Assembly (NCBI GenBank): GCA_047495785.1
Contig: JBLDXI010000059.1
Location: forward strand, 310,001-374,000
DNA from: Lepidodermella squamata
Taxonomy: Eukaryota; Gastrotricha
Direction of reading: 5' to 3'
DNA length: 64,000 bases
This document shows positions 1 to 11,083 of the stretch, one piece after another. Positions within the stretch are counted from its first letter, which is position 1. Each line of letters begins with the position of its first letter. The translations under genes and the position numbers were made by a program. The notes below the pieces were generated by a model. It was given only the letters and a program-made list of their open reading frames with translations, did no database searches and was not told the origin of the DNA.

Positions 1-1613
1 TTGGCCATTTGCGTTGGGTCATTTCCGGTCGATTCTGGCATGCCGTCGGAAGAAATCGCCTCTTGCATCGACGAAATCGTGTCCGAACTAGCTCAGCACG
101 ACAGTCACGGCATGTGGCTAACTTTCGATGGCGATGGGAAAAATCGTGAACTTCGAAATTATCTCGAAGAAAATCCGATTCTAAACGCCCGCGGCGAAGC
201 TCTCGAGGTCATTTTCGACGTTCCTCATCTGCTCAAGGTAATATTTCATAATATTTCTCAATTTTTTTTAAATTTTTCCGAATTTTGTTGGATTATTTTG
301 AAATTTGAATTAATAAAATATTATTAATTTTTCAGACTCTTCGCAACAATCTAACAAAGAAATCTTGGGAATTAGACGACCATGGCTCGCGGTTTCTGTG
401 GCAAGTTTTCGACGCCATCCTCAACATCGATTCGCGCCGAATTTTGCGACTCTATAAGAAATTCAATCCGACCAACATCCGGAAAATTCTATCGAATAAC
501 TCGCTGAAAATGAGCGTTGCTCGAGCGGCCGAAGTTCTCAGCGAATCCATGGCCCAGGCCTGCCGATCCGAGTTCCAGCCCGGTCATCCTCTTTATCAAC
601 ATGCCCAAGCCATGGCGCCAGTGATTTCGATGATCAACAAGTGGTTCGACATCCTCAACATCAATTCCTGCTACGGGTTTCTTGGCAAGCGCAACAACAA
701 CCTCGCCCCGTTTCGCAGCGTCAATGACCCTCGCTTGACCTGGCTCCGAGATTTCTGCACCTGGCTCCGCGACCGACAGGGTGCCCAGAAAAATCCGGAG
801 AACAAGTTGTCGACCCAAACCTTCGACGGCATTCTCACTTCGACCGAAGCCATCGTTCGTTTGACGGAGAAGTTGCTGGGCGAAGGTGTTGAATACGTCT
901 TAACGGCACGCTTCAACAGCGACCCTCTAGAACAGCTATTCAGCCAAGTCCGGTGTGGGTTGGGCGGAGCTCGTCACCCTACGATGGCTCGGCTGCTTCA
1001 GCGAATCGCGGTTCTACGGTACGTTGGGTCAAATTTCGGTATTTCGAAAGGCGCGAATGTGCAACGGCACAAAATCAAGAGCCTCAAAATCGCTACTGCT
1101 CGAAAACTGAAACAACTCTCGAAAATCGATAATCGAATCGAGCCGCTTTTGCGCGTCGAATTGCCAGCCGAACTCGTCACCGACGATCGCTCTACGGCCA
1201 GCGTCGCCGGTTATATCACCCGCCAGCTGAAACTGGAGCCGGACAACAGTCAACCCGAAGTATGGCTGAGCCGCGGCGGCCTTGTCAAGCCGAACGTGCA
1301 CGTGCTAGCTCTTGTTCGCGAGGCGATTTCGGCGCCCTACCGCCAAATCTGGTATCAAAAAGAGTTCGCAGATATTTTGCACGAGGCTTTAATTGTAAAA
1401 AATCCTTCTTATCCACCAAATCTGGAATTTGTACAGCCAATTGTGAAAATTTTGCAAAATATGTTATCTAAAAGAATAACTTTATTAGATCGCGACAATA
1501 ATAATCCTACTTCTATTAATCTTCGCGCTGGTCTGAACAGCGATTTTAAACGTGCTAAAGGTGCCAAGCGTTCGCCTTCTGAAGAAATGATTAGTGACTC
1601 GGCGCCTTTTTAA
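1..1613 (+). CDS. P-element/THAP9-type transposase, 3' portion (two exons: 1..237, 336..1613)
   Basis: A DDE (RNase H-fold) transposase of the P-element superfamily, cut at its 5' end by the window edge. Exon 1 ends in DVPHLLK, the region of the second catalytic Asp. A 98-bp GT-AG intron (238..335) is phase 0, and exon 2 resumes with TLRNNL, exactly the DxPHLxKxxRNNL block of the family. Further on, FNSDPLEQLFSQVR is the block carrying the third acidic residue. Both exons are open with no internal stop, so the visible part looks intact. The N-terminal THAP DNA-binding domain and the first catalytic Asp would lie before base 1. The C-terminal 60 residues are basic and poorly conserved. It could be an active element or a domesticated copy; terminal repeats were not found. 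Confidence 0.8.
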
Positions 1614-1618
1614 ATAAA
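1613..1618 (+). terminator. Polyadenylation signal of the P-type transposase gene
   Basis: AATAAA begins on the last base of the TAA stop codon (1611-1613). The 3' UTR would therefore be only a few tens of bases. The same arrangement recurs at 4145-4150 and 23924-23929. Confidence 0.6.
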
Positions 1619-3823
1619 GTTATGTTTTCGTAAATGCGTGTGTTACATAGCAACAACTAGGGACGCTAGAGAGCTGATTGGCTGTTAAAGTGTGTCACGT
1701 GATCGAGGCGAGCGGGCACCCTGCTGCGCCACTCGGCCTTTGTCAGACGATAGTGCGCGTTGATACGAGGCAGTGCTCACTCCATCTCTATTCCTCCAAG
1801 GGTGCGCCTCTTTGCAAACTGCTGTGGACATGGTGAGACACAAGGTCGCTTTCAACCTGGTTCAAAACCATAGCCTGGCCTCTCCCGTGAAATCAGCTGT
1901 TAACTGGCTAGGTAGGTAGGTTAGAATTTCTAAATCGTCGCTCGTCCTAGGAAATAGTGCCAAGTTCTGCCTAGACCTCCTAAGATTTCAGATCTTGAAT
2001 AATCTTTGCAGAACTTGGAAGAATTTTCTTTTTGATTGCTCCATGACCTGCTGATCTTTGACGAAATCGAATATTAGTGCAGTCATTGAGTTCACTCGTT
2101 TGAAATCGATAGTATTTTTGCGACAGGGCGCAATCATATTTTCGCCGCACTCGATTTACTCATCGCAACTCGCCTCCGGCTCGTTCCGACTCGTAAATCT
2201 CGGGCGGCTCCGTACAGATATAAACGTTTTACTCATGTCATACCATACAAATATGAGAGCGTCACCGCACTAAAAATCGGTCACTAAGAATCAGCTTTAC
2301 TGCGCAACTCATAGCGCGAAAACTATGATATGACTAGAACTAGAAGGACGAGCTTGGTCTCAAAATGACCAGCGGACTATGCTCTAATGAACCTTGGTCA
2401 AAATAACGCGCCGAAATTGCGCAGTAAAACCTGCATTCTGCAAAAGTTCTAGAGCGCACTCTTCTTCTGTCCGGTTTTTTCAGTTGTGTGTACGAAAAAT
2501 CACTTGAAAAATGACAGCATTGCAAGAGAGGTAGCACGGGAAAGATAGAATAAAACAGAGATCATAACGAGAAAAAGTAATGCATTGTTTCACATGAAAA
2601 AAGTCTCTGAGTCATCAATTATCAATTCAATTTGAAAGGATTTCGCAGATAAACCATCTCATATTGCGCACATGATCGGAAAAATTGCCCTGCGCTAAAT
2701 ACACAGATTTATTTCTTTTTTTAGAAATGATTAATAACCCCTGCGCTACTTGAGAAAGCCAGCTTTGCTGCCGCTAACATAATATGCATCTCGTATAGTA
2801 CCATCTTTGAACTATAAAAACTACATAAATCAGCGAATATTCGAATATAAACTTTCCTCCTGTCCAAAAAAGACAAGGCGCCTTGTGTTTTTTTTCAAGT
2901 GGAGCAAGGCACATCACCTCACCGCAAAGCCTAATTATCAAAAAATTAGCAGCGAAATGTGCGGTGGGCGCTTAGTAGTAGTATTTCGTATTTCTACCGC
3001 GTAGTATTTCTACCCACGCTATAATTAAAGGTCGATCCTATTTGAAATTTCAACAAAGCAGACATGAAAATTTCATTCTCGTAAATTAAACCCCGAACAT
3101 TTTTGAATACTAATACGTTATCGTGGTTGCGTGCGCTTCCAAAAATAAAACACAAAATGATAATCGAGGCGTTATCGCGAGATATCTATATTTGAGATAA
3201 ACGAAGCATGGAGCGACAACTGGTTAGAGCATGCAGATATATTTGCATGTACATAGTGGTAAATGGTCATTTTTTACAATGTGTTTGCGACTACATTCCA
3301 TCGGGTGAAAACGCGGGACATTCCGTTGAGTATTTTGCGTACGCTGTGAAAATCTCGAGGGTTGGAAGGTAATTGGCAACGCTTGTTCGCTTCTGAAATA
3401 TTCATAAGCTGTGCTCAACCTTTTGCAAATCGGTAATACCTATTTAAACGGGTGACACGTGCGAATTCAGATTTTATTTCTGACACGGCCAGGCAATGTC
3501 CGGGACATCCCTTTCAATTTCGGCAGCAGAGTGCAATAAAATCTTTCCCTTGAGAGCTGCGGCTTACAACGCACCTTTTTTATGGCTTTTTTATCGAAGA
3601 ATTCTAGCACGAGCGAGTAATTTTGATTGATGAATGATTTTGAGATCGGGAGTCTGATATCGAACGTTTTTTTGATGAACTGTCACTCATAATATTGTGA
3701 TACAAGAGTATCATTCTTTTACAGAGTAATTTTTAGTGTGCTGCCTTTTTTTGCTGTCTCAACGCGCCTTCCAGCCGAAAATTCGATTAATAAAAGGCTT
3801 TGATTTCGGCATAGGCTCGTATT
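1619..3823. other. Intergenic, no supported gene
   Basis: About 2.2 kb without an ORF that resembles a protein and without convincing splice-linked exons. A 12-13 bp inverted match (tttactgcgcaa near 2295 and ttgcgcagtaaaa near 2415) flanks a short stretch around 2300-2430. Otherwise it is ordinary AT-rich sequence. The 3' end of the P-type element may lie in the first part but I cannot place it. Confidence 0.4.
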
Positions 3824-3829
3824 TATAAA
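3824..3829 (+). promoter_or_regulatory. TATA box candidate upstream of the small membrane-protein ORF
   Basis: TATAAA lies 30 bp before the ATG at 3859, so transcription would start almost at the start codon. Position and motif fit a TATA promoter with a very short leader, but the motif is common in AT-rich DNA. Confidence 0.3.
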
Positions 3830-3858
3830 TCGGAGTTCTAATTGCTGGCCACAAAAAT

Positions 3859-4149
3859 ATGGAATACCTCGAAATGTTGACTGATAAGCTAGTACGAGCC
3901 CATGCTTACTTGTTTGAGCATGTTGACCCCATGGTGATTATATTTGTTTGCGGAATCTCGGCCGGTTATTTGCTTCACATCGCAAAAAAACGCATGGTTG
4001 CTCAAAGCGATAGCCTACATCTGCCAGCTAAAACGGTAACACTAAAAAACATCTCTATATTATCGATTGAAAATCTGCTTCTAAAATATGCACAGACGGG
4101 TGGTGTTCTCACGAAAGGTAAATCGGCGAGCGGTAAGAAGAGCAAATAA
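3859..4149 (+). CDS. Small single-TM protein, uncharacterised (96 aa)
   Basis: I do not recognise the family. The 96-residue product has one clear hydrophobic segment at about residues 24-42 (PMVIIFVCGISAGYLLHIA), followed at once by a basic cluster (KKRM), which suggests a cytosolic C-terminal side. The C-terminus is Lys/Ser/Gly rich (GKSASGKKSK). Support for a real gene comes from context: a TATA box 30 bp upstream and an AATAAA (4145-4150) that overlaps the TAA stop. There is no codon or homology evidence beyond that, and a chance ORF remains possible. Confidence 0.4.
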   Translation: MEYLEMLTDKLVRAHAYLFEHVDPMVIIFVCGISAGYLLHIAKKRMVAQSDSLHLPAKTVTLKNISILSIENLLLKYAQTGGVLTKGKSASGKKSK

Positions 4150-4498
4150 AATAATACATCGAATTATTCCGGAATATTTCTGTCTCGACTTGCTGCCGCT
4201 ATAAAATGCGTAGATGTGGTGCATATTTTTCTGCTGGAAATCAAAAGCTTTTCATTAAATCAATCTGGTTGATGACATTCTTACATTTCCAAGGTTAAAT
4301 TTTTCATTGCCAAGCTGATTTCTAGCCAAAAGGACAATTATGACGGAGGACGGCGGAGTGCTTATTAATTTTATCTGATTTGAAGGCTCTCTATCTTATT
4401 AAATAAGCAGTCATCGCTGAGTTGCCGAACTGCTACGATTTCACATAGCTTGAAAAATATTGTTCGTTATCCGGATTTATGTGACGATTTTTCGCACC
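4150..4498. other. Intergenic, nothing recognised
   Basis: About 350 bp of AT-rich sequence between the small membrane-protein ORF and the left target duplication of the LINE fragment. No feature seen. Confidence 0.4.
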
Positions 4499-5101
4499 AT
4501 TTAACAGTATAATGACCAAATGACCAAATGAATCAGTTTTATTTTTCGTCCTCCGTAGGCATGTGATGTTAATATTAGAGAGTAGAAAAAAGGCCTTACC
4601 CGTGAGGGTTTAGGGGACGGCTGACGACAGGCGATCGGCTTCAGGGGCCGACAGATCGGTCGCGAACAACCTGCTTTTGCCCAAAAATTCATAATTTTCG
4701 ATGCTATTACACACTAATTGCCATTCATCCCGATCTCTGGCAGTTATTTCCGCTAATTCTAGATCCGCAATTTTGTGAATTTCAGTGCGTCGCATTAACA
4801 GGGTCGACTTACGAGGTCTCCCGCGTCGAACTGGCTCATTTGGGTTTTTAATATGTTTCACATGAATATCGAACAAACCAATTTTAAGAAGACTCCTTTT
4901 CAAGTTATCGGTCCAGCGGGTTGGCGGTTTACCGCGAGGCAAGTACCAACTCGGGTCGACCGCTTTCCAATGATATATGGCATTCGTGAGACTTTCAGTG
5001 TCATACTCGTCTTGGCGAATAATGTGCCCGAAATATTTCAAACGATGCTTTTCAATCATTTTACTTAATTCCAAAACGTCAGTATAATTTAACAGTATAA
5101 T
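4499..5101 (-). mobile_element. 5'-truncated LINE insertion with 15-bp target-site duplication
   Basis: The 15-mer ATTTAACAGTATAAT occurs at 4499-4513 and again at 5087-5101, exactly flanking 4514-5086. On the minus strand the insert starts inside a LINE ORF2 C-terminal coding region and ends with the octamer CATTTGGT repeated about twice (4514-4530). Short tandem 3' repeats instead of poly(A) are a known trait of CR1/L2/RTE-type elements. Truncated 5' end plus target duplication is the normal product of target-primed reverse transcription. Confidence 0.75.
4610..5086 (-). pseudogene. LINE ORF2 C-terminal fragment
   Basis: A fragment of about 154 residues matching the tail that follows the reverse transcriptase in many LINEs. 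It begins with HRLKYFGHIIRQDE (family pattern RRLxWxGHxxRxD), then RGKPPTRWTDNLKRSL (GRPxTRWxDxxxxD) and ends with ITARDRDEWQ (AxDRxxWR). The reverse transcriptase and endonuclease domains are absent because the copy is 5'-truncated at 5086, directly at the target duplication. Not functional. Confidence 0.8.
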
Positions 5102-5887
5102 ATATCATGTATATCGCGGCCTTTGGCTGCGACTCGGTCGTTCATTTTGCTAGCCTACAGGCCGATAACCACCTCGCGGATATGATATACATTAACGATG
5201 ACGCATGAAGGCTTAAATAATTTCGGACTCAATCCCTGTGGATATACACTCAATATATTAGCCAAAGCAAATCACATGACAGAATTTTTTGAACCAGCGC
5301 AACAAAAAACACGCGTGATCGACTTAGCTTATATCGCGTTGCCGTGGCACATTTTCCAAAGATATTTTTGCCGGCTTTTTTTCGCGCTGCCACCAGCCGC
5401 AGAAAAACGCATCGGCATTAGGATAATGATGATGGCTGCTATAATAGATGCCAGACGCAAGTCTTATGCTGCTATTACAGTGATTTTACGGTGCACGGAG
5501 TCGCTTTTATATTTATTTTAATAAGTAAAAAAAATCACTATTTTCTTTAACAACACAACATTCATCATCCTGCTGGCGCTAAATGGTTGAGCTAGTCGCG
5601 TGCTGTTCCCTTGATTTAGCCAGTTCTACTTGGTGTAATACTCAATTAAATTCATCCTAAAACCTATCTTATTGCTTTAATTAAGTTCAAAATTATCGTT
5701 AGCTAAGCGCATATCCATTATTGAGCGGAGGTAAATTACCAGCCCGCTAATTGAAATAAGCCTGAAAAACACTAGTCACGTATATATACTTTATTTTTGT
5801 ACTTTCATTTGCCCGCCGCAGTTTCATGTTTAAACGCTAATTCTGTGAAAGTTTGCTTGCATTTTTTTTACGTAGAATTTAACAGAT
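5102..5887. other. Intergenic upstream of the GPCR gene
   Basis: No gene recognised. Just right of the LINE duplication, a weak inverted match (atgtatatcgcgg near 5107 and a related complement near 5175) suggests a decayed palindromic repeat. The 5' UTR and promoter of the GPCR gene must lie here, with a TATATATA stretch near 5780, but no single element stands out. Confidence 0.3.
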
Positions 5888-7917
5888 ATGAACGAGACGA
5901 CATTGTTCAGCTTGAAATTCGAAAACAATCATTACTCATTTAGAAACAGCGGAGATGTTGCCATGTCGAATTACCTGGACGAGGCAGATGCCATTCTGAC
6001 GAATAACAGCTCGAATGAGTACAAAATCGTAATATCAAGCCTTGCCATATTCACGATGACCATCGCGCTGCTCGCAAATTTAACTCTGCTGGCTGTGATT
6101 CTAGGCCCTTCGAAAAGAAGAGCCCTGCTCAAACTGAACAGGTCCAACGATGTGTCGATAACGATTTTTGTCGGTGTTTTAGCTGTCGATGATATATTGG
6201 TGAGTTGAAAAATAATAATCACACTTTTACAAGAGTTTAAATTCCTGCAGATGGCTGGTGTTAATGGCGTTATGCTTGTTCTGACTGCTGTTCACGACAG
6301 CGAATGGTTCATCGGCGAATCAATTTGCCGTATCAAAGACCCGATCGTAAATGCTGTCGTTGGCGTTTCATGTTGGTTGACGATGATAATCGCTTGGGAA
6401 CGACACCGTCGATTAACCCAAAGTACTGGAATGCCGAATATCAGTGCAAGGAAGGAAGCCGTAGTCGCGGCCTGTCATACTGGAGTCATTGTGGCGGCAC
6501 TCCTAGCGTTACATTCACTCTTCTCGATTCCTGCGATTTTGAACAGCCGATTAATTTCGTCTACATTTCACATTCCTGTTTACAACAATGGCAACTTAAT
6601 AGAAATGAGAGGTAAATGGGTGTAAAATTTGGGCTGTACGCCAAGTGCGCACCCTAATTTCAGGGTTCCACTAAATTTGCGACTAGATTTTCCCAAAATA
6701 TGGGATTTCGAGTTTCACTTCTTTACTAGAATCTGAACTAACTTTTTTTATAATGTCCAACTGATATATAAAACTCGATAATACACGTGTTTTGCATGAG
6801 ACGTAGAGCTACGTCTCATGGTGTTTTGAGCTATTATGAGCGAGTTATAGATACTTTTAGTGAGTTTTACTTGTACCTGCATAGCCCGTATCGATTCCAA
6901 GTATCGATTTTACATAACAATGATTTTTCCGATACCCTCCGTCTTGAAACCAAACTTGGATTATTTTTTTGGTTATACATATATAGTGTATAGTGAATGC
7001 ATTACCAAATTATTGAATTCAATACCAAACATCATCGAATTCTGTACCAAATTATTCCAATTTTAGTTCCAAGTCCCCAATTTTAAGACCCAGCCTCTAA
7101 CCATAACCTAACCCCAACCAGTTAAATAACCGCAAAAATGGTCAGATGTTGAATTAAATGATATTTGGTACCGCAATATTTTCTTTTTTTTCTTCGTAGC
7201 ATAGAACACCATGTTAGCTAAAAGAACTTTTACGTAGTGCTGGAACCTCATTTTTAGTGGTGCAAATGTTTAGACCCATTCTAGAATAGAGAATTCCCAT
7301 GTTTTTAAGGTGGAAATTCTCAAAAATGTTAGTGAAAACGTTTATTTATTTTTATAGAATCGGTTGTGGCTTCCTATTGCGTCCAAGAATGGCAATCTCC
7401 TGTCTTGTTTGTGGTCTATGAGGCTAGCAGTTTTACGTTATCATTCTTCCTCCCGCTCGCCGTTACGATCGGTATTCACATTCGCGTCATTCGTTACCTG
7501 ACTAAACGCGTTAAAATGGCACAAAGCCGAAAATACATGCGAAAAACTACGCACATCCTAGTGGCAGTACTGCTGACCTTCGCCGTGTGTTGGTCGCCCT
7601 ATAAACTGCTTGTGCTATTTGTTAACATCAAAACCAGCGGCCTGCTGGACTCGACAACTGTTCCGGACTTGCTAGCCGAGCCGGCTCTGATTCACGTGCT
7701 CAAATTATTGACCATCGCACAGGCTTGTTTGAACCCGATTTTATACGGCTGGTTCGTAACGAAGCGACGAACTGCTAGTCATCAAATGTCGGGCATCTAT
7801 CAAATGAACAGCGAAGAAGCAAAAAATAACACTAATACGTCGTTGCATAAAATCGAAATAGCCTGCAATAACCATCTAAAAAAATCGGACTTGATTGCCG
7901 CGGAAATATATTCGTAG
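5888..7917 (+). CDS. Rhodopsin-family (class A) GPCR, neuropeptide-receptor type (410 aa; exons 5888..6199, 6251..6611, 7358..7917)
   Basis: A seven-TM receptor. Three exons join in frame: donor GTGAGT and acceptor TGCAG (phase 0), then donor GTAAAT and acceptor TTATAG (phase 1). TM1 contains LLANLTLLAVI. TM2 has the conserved Asp in LAVDDIL, split by intron 1. ICRIKD supplies the TM3 disulfide Cys and SYCVQEW the partner Cys of extracellular loop 2. The DRY position reads ERH in WERHRR. TM6 has CWSPYK and TM7 has NPILYGWF (NPxxY). The extracellular N-terminus carries N-glycosylation sites (NET, NNSS). The short basic linker after TM5 and Ser/Thr-rich tail fit G-protein coupling. The ligand cannot be inferred; a peptide ligand is the best guess from overall pattern. 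No break seen. Confidence 0.85.
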
Positions 7918-8092
7918 TTTTTTTTAGACTGATTCTATAAGAATTTTAATTCTGATGATTATGATCACGAAAAAACGCCATTATGCTTCCATTGCGTTAC
8001 ATTTTCATATATATAAATGGCAAAAAACGTTTCCCAGCTTTTTTTCTTTGTTGATATTCGGCGTCGAAGAAGCAGCAAATAAATCGCCGAAA

Positions 8093-9902
8093 ATGTATTC
8101 GCTTATGAGTAGTGTTGGTTTCCTATTTCAAGTCATTAAATTAGTCATTTCTGCCAGCTTATTTCCGAACGAACAAAGAGATAGGGCCTTATCTGTGCTA
8201 CATTCCAGTGAGCAAACTGTCAACTGGCCAAAAGGCGTGATTCCTTACCTGATCGAAAGCGAAGATTTCGACAGCGCCCAACGGGAGAAAATCGAAACTG
8301 CTTTGAGAGACATAAGTTACTGGACTTGTTTGCAGTTTCCGCCTTACAATGCTTCAAAACACGGCCGCAATTACATGGCCTTTGAAGGGCATATGGATAA
8401 GTGTACCTCGATTGTTGGTTATCATGGTATAGGACGTCATACCGTAAGCCTAGCTGATGAATGCTTTGTAGGACGGCAGTACTTACATGAAACTTGGCAC
8501 ATTCTTGGCATTGATCATGAGCATCAAAGGTAGGTTTGTTACTAAATCGGTTCTACGACATTTGAGCCAAAACTGAGCTGAGCCAAGCGATAACTCTAAA
8601 TTTAACTAAAGCCAGACATTTGCGCCAACGACAACTTAGTCAACATTATAATTATTACAATATAATGGATAGTTAAGGTGGAACCAGCGAATCCACAATG
8701 TTCTGATTGGTCGCAATATTCGAAACCTGATTGGCTGGCTCAAAAACCCCGCGCATTTTATTTTTTTCACGGCCAAACTGTCCAACAGATGCTTTTCGCA
8801 CGTCGTAAAAATCGAATCACCCATTCAAAAAAATTTGAATTCGCTGATTCCAAGCTTGATCAAGTATTGTCTCTAATTAATATTAAATTAGCTCAGTTGT
8901 AGTTTGCTCGAATGTCGTTGCGCAAGTGTGGCAGATCGGTTTAATTCTAAAGCTTATTACAAAAAATCCAATAACATCTCCATATTTAGAGGCGATCGAG
9001 ACCGATATGTTGCCGTTAATTTTGGGAATATTATACGCGATAAAATTTCTGATTTCGAAATAACCGGTGTTGCTAATGACAGCCGAATTATCGCAGTTGC
9101 TTACGATTACGCCTCAATTATGCACTATCGAGACAACGCGTTCGCAAATTCCCCAGATGTCAAGACAATAACTCCAATTACCGCCTCGCCATCCTCTGCA
9201 AGAATGGGCCTGAGTGATCTACCGAGGTTATCCGACTATCAAAAGATAGCACGGATGTATTGCAACGGAACTTTGAACAGCCAGGTCGCTAACAAAATTC
9301 CGCATGAAAACTGGTTCCAAGCAACGCCCGATGAGATAAGCTATTGGAACGATAAATCTATACCCTATACAATCGATAGTTCAACAATTTTTCCACAAAA
9401 TGCATCAAAAATAATCTCGTTATTTCGATCGATTGAGTCGAAAACGTGCGTGAGATTTGTGCCAAGGACGAATCAAATCAATTACATCAGATTTGTCGGC
9501 ACACAAGAGTCGCGGTGTCAGTCTTCGCTCGGCCGAATCGGTGGTCGGCAATCGATTTGGCTTAACAACGGTTGTTTTTCTGTCCCCCTATTAGCGCAGC
9601 AAATTTTTGTAGCGCTTGGCTTTCGATTCGAACACCAACGGCCTGATCGGGATAGTTACGTCACAGTTCACATGGAAAATGTTGTTGAAGGATCTAGGGT
9701 GATTTTCGGTAAGCGACCTCGGCTCGACCCCCGTCTTCTAGCCATTGAATACGACGTCGAATCAGTGATGCATTTGTTCGGAGACGAGTTTACGATAAGC
9801 CAAGGCCTTCACACGATCGAGGCGAAAAACGGGGCGAAAATCGGCAATGTAAAGGGCCCGACTGAGAAAGACTATTGCAAAATCAATACGATTTATTGTT
9901 GA
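8093..9902 (+). CDS. Secreted tandem astacin metallopeptidase, second domain a pseudoenzyme (449 aa; exons 8093..8529, 8990..9902)
   Basis: Two M12A (astacin) domains in one chain. Met 8093 precedes a hydrophobic signal-like stretch (FLFQVIKLVISASL). Domain 1 has the full zinc motif HETWHILGIDHEHQR, split at its final Arg by a GT-AG intron (8530..8989). GDRDRYVAV and the Met-turn SIMHY follow. Domain 2 starts near ENWFQATPDEISYWN, the usual mature start region, and has four Cys at family positions. Its zinc site reads QQIFVALGFRFEHQR: the three zinc His and the general-base Glu are Gln, Val, Phe and Gln, while Gly and the terminal EHQR remain. Its Met-turn is SVMHL. Domain 1 should cleave peptides outside the cell; domain 2 probably only binds or positions. 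No CUB or EGF domain is visible. Confidence 0.85.
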
Positions 9903-10254
9903 ACTGCAGTCACCTCCTGAATTTTCTTTTTTTTCACTGCGACATTTTTTGTACCATGCATAGAGATCAGATTAAACTCATGCAGAAACATTTCTACAGC
10001 AATTCTCAACAATTTTTAAGGTGTATTGAAAATCGATTTTTTTATTTCTGGCTCGTTTCAGCATATTTTGAAGCCCGTCTTCTTCAAAGGTAAGCCATAG
10101 ACGCAGCTATATTCGTATTGTGGTAAACTTTCTCACGGTTATTTAGGCCAAAAGCTGGTAGATTATCCCTCTCCTGAGCTCTATTGAGCACACCAGGCTT
10201 CGAACCCATGATTTCAAGATTAGTTGACTAGCGGCCTGATATAAAAGTAAAACA
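9903..10254. other. Intergenic with a truncated hAT-like MITE remnant (from 9959)
   Basis: From 9959 the sequence catagagatcagattaa and the following 70 bases match the left end of the hAT-like MITE at 36823, with a short internal deletion. Only one end is present, so this is a decayed partial copy of about 70-130 bp. No coding sequence was recognised. Confidence 0.55.
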
Positions 10255-11060
10255 ATGAGCGTCATAGCGTGCGTAGTTTGTTGGGCAAATTCAAGGACTC
10301 AGCTGTTTTGCTCGTCATAGTCTCGATGTCGGCGTACGCGACGCCCTTATTGAGTTCAGGCTGAAGGCCCGTCGGTTATTCAGCCGCTTCGCCGGCAATT
10401 ACACCACGAGAATAAAATACAGCCGCGAACGCAACTATTCTAAGTTCTAAAACGTTTTAGTAGGTGGAAATGCGTACCCGGAGGGCGACCTGGTCGTCGA
10501 GCTTTGGACGAGGTTCGAGCTCATTTCCAACTCGCCTCTGCCTGCGTACGTTATGATCGCAGTTCAGGCGCTGCGCGCCGTTCGATATCGGCGATCTCGT
10601 TTACCTTCATGTGCCAAGTATCCGGCCAGATGTTCGCCAGTTACTTGTGCTATTCGGTTCTGAGATCTCTCAGGACGTGACATCCTTCCCCATCCCGCCA
10701 ACCAAGGGATGTTAAACCCTACTGTACCTACTTATACTAACATCACTTGATCGCAACCGCCTCAACCGCCTCGTTGCGGGGACCATCCCCAGGGCTGATA
10801 GCTATTCCAAAGCACAGCATTTCGGCCCAAACTTTTGCCAAGGCCCTGCGGCCAAAACGGCGCCAGTCAAACCGCATACTTCGCCATATTTCCAATAGGT
10901 TCTTCTGCCCGTGAGAACAGTTTCACGACGCGTGGTACGTAGCTGGAAATAACGACCGACATGAGCCATGAGCCAGTTCGGGCACTACTACCGCAACTTT
11001 CTCCACAACTGCGAACACGTACTACAACCACGTCATCGCTGGAAGAGACATTTCCTAGAA
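10255..11060 (+). mobile_element. Decayed, internally deleted copy of the neighbouring Ty3/gypsy element
   Basis: Three blocks align in order and orientation to the larger element: 10255-10430 to about 13487-13640 (start of the reverse-transcriptase region), 10470-10680 to about 15580-15850 (end of integrase), and 10748-11040 to about 15830-16190 (tail of pol). Shared strings include tgcgtagtttgttg and gccgttcgatatcggcgatc. The intervening RT, RNase H and integrase core are deleted. No reading frame survives. It abuts the gag region of the second copy with no recognisable LTR between them. Confidence 0.75.
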
Positions 11061-11083
11061 TCCAAAATGTGAGTTGAAGGCTG

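Noticed and set aside
4692-5068. Plus-strand ORF across the LINE fragment
   Set aside because: Antisense of the LINE ORF2 tail.
8630-8902. ORFs inside the astacin intron
   Set aside because: The intron is well defined by phase and by continuity of the HExxH motif; these ORFs have no family features.
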